From NCBI GenBank assembly GCA_028866275.1, contig JAGWIK010000003.1, forward strand, positions 1 through 64,000: 64,000 nucleotides of DNA. Reading direction: 5' to 3'. Numbering within the stretch: the stretch's first letter is position 1; each line of letters opens with the position of its first letter. The stretch comes from Alphaproteobacteria bacterium. Its GTDB lineage: Bacteria; Pseudomonadota; Alphaproteobacteria; UBA9219. The translations under genes were made by a program, and so were the position numbers. Of the stretch, positions 60,870 to 64,000 are shown one piece after another. The notes under the pieces are model-generated. The model saw only the letters and a program-made list of their open reading frames with translations. It did no database searches and was not told the DNA's origin.

Positions 60870-63422
60870 ATGACGACGCGCTATAACCCCCAAACCACCG
60901 AAGCCAAATGGCAGGAAATCTGGCGCGACCGTCATTGTTTCAAGGCCACCGAAGACGCGGCGCGCCCCAAATATTTCGTCATGTCGATGTTTCCGTATCC
61001 GTCGGGGCGCATCCATGTCGGCCATGTCCGCAATTACACCCTGTCCGACGTCGTGGCGCGGTACAAACGCGCGCAGGGGTTCAATGTATTGCACCCGATG
61101 GGGTGGGACGCGTTCGGCCTGCCCGCCGAAAACGCCGCGCGCGATCGCAATACCCACCCCGCAACATGGACATATGAAAATATCAAAAACATGCGGCGCG
61201 AATTGCAAAGCATGGGGTTGGCCATCGACTGGTCGCGCGAAGTCGCGACCTGCGACCCGTCTTATTACAAGCATCAGCAAAAACTGTTCCTCGATTTCCT
61301 GCAGGCAGGATTGGCGTACCGCAAGGAGTCATGGGTCAATTGGGACCCCATCGACCACACCGTTTTGGCCAACGAACAGGTTATCGACGGCAAAGGCTGG
61401 CGGTCGGGCGCGCCGGTGGAAAAACGCAAACTGTCGCAATGGTTTTTGAAAATCACCGATTACAGCGAAGATTTGCTGGCCAAACTCGCCACGCTCGACA
61501 AATGGCCGGAAAAAGTCCGGCTGATGCAGGAAAACTGGATCGGCAAATCGCAAGGCGCGAAGGTGAAATTCGCGTTGACGTCCGGCGCGGATTCCATCGA
61601 GGTTTTCACCACCCGCCCCGACACCTTGTTCGGCGCGTCCTTTATCGCCATTTCGGCCAATCATCCGCTGGCGGCGGCCTTGGCGCAGAAAGATGCGGAG
61701 CTTTCGAGCTTCATCGAGGCGTGCAACCGCATCGGCACGTCCGAAGCCGCCATCGAAACCGCCGAGAAAATGGGCTACGATACCGGCTTGAAAGTCCGCC
61801 ATGTGTTCGACGGCGCGCGGGAATTGCCGGTCTATGTCGCCAACTTCGTCCTGATGGAATATGGCACGGGCGCGATTTTCGGTTGCCCCGCGCATGACCA
61901 GCGCGATCTGGACTTCGCCCGCAAATATAAATTGCCGGTCACGCCCGTGGTATTGCCGCCCGATGCCGACGCCGCGACGTTTGCCGTCGGCGACACGGCC
62001 TTTACAGACCCCGGCACATTATATCATTCGCAATTTCTTGACGGGCTGGCCGTCGATGCCGCCAAAAAACGCGCGATCGAAGAAATCGAAAAACGCGGAT
62101 GCGGTAACGGCACGACCCAATATCGCCTGCGCGATTGGGGCGTCAGCCGCCAGCGTTATTGGGGATGCCCCATCCCCATTATTCATTGCGAGATTTGCGG
62201 CGTCGTGCCCGTGCCCGCCAAAGATCTGCCCGTCACGCTGCCCGACGATGTCACTTTCGACAAGCCGGGCAATCCGCTGGACCGCCATCCGACATGGAAA
62301 AATATTTCATGCCCGCAATGCGGCGGCGCGGCGCGGCGCGAAACCGACACGTTCGATACCTTTGTCGATTCCAGCTGGTACTTTGCGCGTTATTGTTCGG
62401 CCACCGACGCCACGCAACCGGTCGATGACGACGCGGCCAAATACTGGTTGCCGGTCGACCAATATGTCGGCGGCGTCGAACATGCCATTTTACATTTGCT
62501 GTATTCGCGTTTTTTCACCCGCGCGATGAAACAAACCGGCCATCTGCAAATCGACGAACCCTTTACCGGTTTATTCACCCAAGGCATGGTGTGCCACGAA
62601 TCCTATAAAAGCGCCGACGGCCAATGGCTGTATCCTGAAGAGGTCGCCAAAAATCCCGACGGCAGCGCGACGCGGATCAGCGATCAATCGCCCGTGACCG
62701 TGTTTCGCGGCGAGAAAATGAGCAAATCGAAATGCAATGTCGTTGATCCCGGCAAGATTATTTCCGGTTATGGCGCCGACACCGCGCGTTTGTTCATGCT
62801 GTCCGACAGCCCGCCCGACCGCGATCTGGAATGGACGGATGCGGGCATTGAAGGCGCGTGGCGCTATATCAACCGTTTATGGCGCATGGCCGAAGACGCG
62901 GCCGCCGCCGTGGCCGCATCGCACCCAAACGAAAAAGCCGAAAAAACCCGGCGCGTCATCCACCGCACCATCGCGCAGGTATCGGACGCGTTCGAACGCT
63001 TTACCTTCAACGTCGCGGTGGCGCGCGTGCGCGAGCTGAGCAACGCGCTGGATGAGCTGGATCCGCAAAACCCGCAGGAATCCGCGACATATCGCGACGG
63101 CGTGACCGTATTGACGCAATTAATCGGGCCGATGTTGCCGCATGTCGCCGAAGAAATGTGGGCGACGACGGGCCACGCGACGTTGCTGGCCGACACGGCG
63201 TGGCCCAAGGCTGACTCGGCCCTGATCGTCGACAACACGGTGACGATCGCCGTTCAGGTCAACGGCAAGCTGCGCGCCACTATCACCCTGCCCCGCGACA
63301 TGAAGCCCGCGGATGTCGAAGCCGCCGCGTTGGCCGACGAAGGGGTCAAACGCGCGCTCGACAACAAGCCGCCCAAGAAAGTTATCGTCGTCCCCAACCG
63401 CATCGTCAACGTGGTCGCATGA
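60870..63422 (+). CDS. leuS: Leucine-tRNA ligase
   Basis: An 850-residue class I synthetase that charges tRNA-Leu. It carries [19 protein letters not shown] (HIGH motif), the CP1 editing domain with [20 protein letters not shown] and [13 protein letters not shown], zinc-knuckle-type cysteines (CPQCGG), [17 protein letters not shown] (KMSKS motif) and a C-terminal anticodon-binding part. The length matches bacterial LeuRS. Its stop overlaps the lptE start by 4 bases. Confidence 0.96.
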   Translation: MTTRYNPQTTEAKWQEIWRDRHCFKATEDAARPKYFVMSMFPYPSGRIHVGHVRNYTLSDVVARYKRAQGFNVLHPMGWDAFGLPAENAARDRNTHPATWTYENIKNMRRELQSMGLAIDWSREVATCDPSYYKHQQKLFLDFLQAGLAYRKESWVNWDPIDHTVLANEQVIDGKGWRSGAPVEKRKLSQWFLKITDYSEDLLAKLATLDKWPEKVRLMQENWIGKSQGAKVKFALTSGADSIEVFTTRPDTLFGASFIAISANHPLAAALAQKDAELSSFIEACNRIGTSEAAIETAEKMGYDTGLKVRHVFDGARELPVYVANFVLMEYGTGAIFGCPAHDQRDLDFARKYKLPVTPVVLPPDADAATFAVGDTAFTDPGTLYHSQFLDGLAVDAAKKRAIEEIEKRGCGNGTTQYRLRDWGVSRQRYWGCPIPIIHCEICGVVPVPAKDLPVTLPDDVTFDKPGNPLDRHPTWKNISCPQCGGAARRETDTFDTFVDSSWYFARYCSATDATQPVDDDAAKYWLPVDQYVGGVEHAILHLLYSRFFTRAMKQTGHLQIDEPFTGLFTQGMVCHESYKSADGQWLYPEEVAKNPDGSATRISDQSPVTVFRGEKMSKSKCNVVDPGKIISGYGADTARLFMLSDSPPDRDLEWTDAGIEGAWRYINRLWRMAEDAAAAVAASHPNEKAEKTRRVIHRTIAQVSDAFERFTFNVAVARVRELSNALDELDPQNPQESATYRDGVTVLTQLIGPMLPHVAEEMWATTGHATLLADTAWPKADSALIVDNTVTIAVQVNGKLRATITLPRDMKPADVEAAALADEGVKRALDNKPPKKVIVVPNRIVNVVA

Positions 63423-64000
63423 AGACGGCGCGCATCATTTTCGTATCTGCGGCATATGCCGCGCTTCTGGGGCTGGCGGGATGCGGCTTTACGCCGATTT
63501 ACGCATCGTCGGACAACGAAAATGCGCCCACCGCGATGGATATGAACAACATCGCCATCGACGTCGTGCCCGACCGCCATTCGACCGACAGTTCCTATGC
63601 CCGCAATGACCAGATCCTGCGCAACGACCTGATCGACATGATGTATGGCGCGGACCGGCCCGAAAAATTGCGCTATCGATTGTCGATACATATTCATTAC
63701 AACGAACAGGATCTGGCCATCCAATACAACGCGACATCGACGCGCGAACTGCTGGACATGTATGCCGATTACACGCTGCAGGACACGATGGACGCCAATG
63801 GCAATTTATTGGTGACGCCGCGCAAGCTTGTCAGCGGCACGGCGCACAGCGTGACGAGTTTTGAACTGCTGGACGCCATGTATGCCACGGTCGCGGCGCG
63901 GCAGGACGCCCACGCCCGCACATTGCAGGAATGCGCCCAGCAGATCGTCAACCGCGTCAGCCTGTATTTTTCCGAACGGCCCGATACACCGTCCCCCGCG
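63419..64000 (+). CDS. lptE: LPS-assembly lipoprotein LptE (cut by the window edge)
   Basis: At least 194 residues of a lipoprotein whose signal peptide ends LLGLAGC (lipobox, Cys24). The mature part begins GFTPIYAS, the standard LptE opening, and includes [19 protein letters not shown]. LptE plugs the LptD outer-membrane pore for LPS. The gene starts with ATGA overlap of leuS, and the reading frame stays open to position 64000. It is the first part of the usual leuS-lptE-holA cluster, but holA is elsewhere in this window. Confidence 0.9.
   Translation, partial: MKTARIIFVSAAYAALLGLAGCGFTPIYASSDNENAPTAMDMNNIAIDVVPDRHSTDSSYARNDQILRNDLIDMMYGADRPEKLRYRLSIHIHYNEQDLAIQYNATSTRELLDMYADYTLQDTMDANGNLLVTPRKLVSGTAHSVTSFELLDAMYATVAARQDAHARTLQECAQQIVNRVSLYFSERPDTPSPA

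Overview
The window reads as a GC-rich, motile alphaproteobacterial chromosome, most like the Rhodospirillales/Micavibrio side of the class. The support is an alphaproteobacterial-type L36, the FlbT and FlaF flagellin regulators, a RibB-type enzyme with a degenerate GTP cyclohydrolase half, a DnaJ/BolA divergent pair, DUF6489 and DUF3576 genes, and a Rhodospirillales-type flagellin. Genes are tightly packed with many ATGA overlaps and convergent 3' overlaps. No rRNA, tRNA, insertion sequence, prophage or CRISPR array was seen.

Layout. 0-8 kb: rpmJ, then three tandem paralogous radical SAM proteins whose SPASM-like cysteine region lies before the radical SAM core. The first copy carries a 1-base frameshift and an extra C-terminal copy of the N-terminal helical module. 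An FkbM methyltransferase lies between copies, and a convergent glycosyltransferase-FkbM fusion closes the block. 8-14 kb: GPP34 protein, membrane-anchored SNase-like protein, an unknown protein, dienelactone hydrolase, DUF6489, GNAT, MutT and a family 2 glycosyltransferase. 14-19.4 kb: TetR regulator with an operator-like inverted repeat and an EmrA/EmrB/outer-membrane tripartite efflux operon. 19.4-26.6 kb: purMN (purM apparently starts at ATA), a DUF2066-like protein, Ogt, and an argH-ribBX-ribH-nusB-FliL-like operon. 26.7-30.7 kb: orphan RND-type adaptor plus a second SNase-like protein, DnaJ/BolA, a 72-residue flagellar rod/hook-like miniprotein, and an 88-residue protein resembling a chemoreceptor tip. 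30.8-36.2 kb: holA, then livG, livF and two substrate-binding proteins without permease genes, then a DedA/YqaA protein. 36-40.8 kb: GNAT protein and an rnd-membrane protein-lptC-lptA-lptB operon.

40.9-52.6 kb is a flagellar region: three glycosyltransferases, a sigma-54-type promoter, flagellin, flbT and flaF on the + strand. Facing them on the - strand is flgE-flgK-flgL, followed by a degenerate methyltransferase-like gene and a TPR-glycosyltransferase, headed by a near-perfect sigma-54 site. The gene content suggests flagellar filament assembly coupled to glycosylation. 52.8-64 kb: parvulin-type prolyl isomerase, RecX, EngB, an UPF0104 flippase-like protein, a porin, a DUF3576 lipoprotein, a HicA-like orphan, a large TPR-glycosyltransferase, leuS, and lptE running off the right edge.

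The best candidates for new biology are the permuted SPASM-radical SAM array with its FkbM/glycosyltransferase partners, the flagellin-flanking modification genes, and two minimal flagellar/chemotaxis-like proteins (72 and 88 residues).
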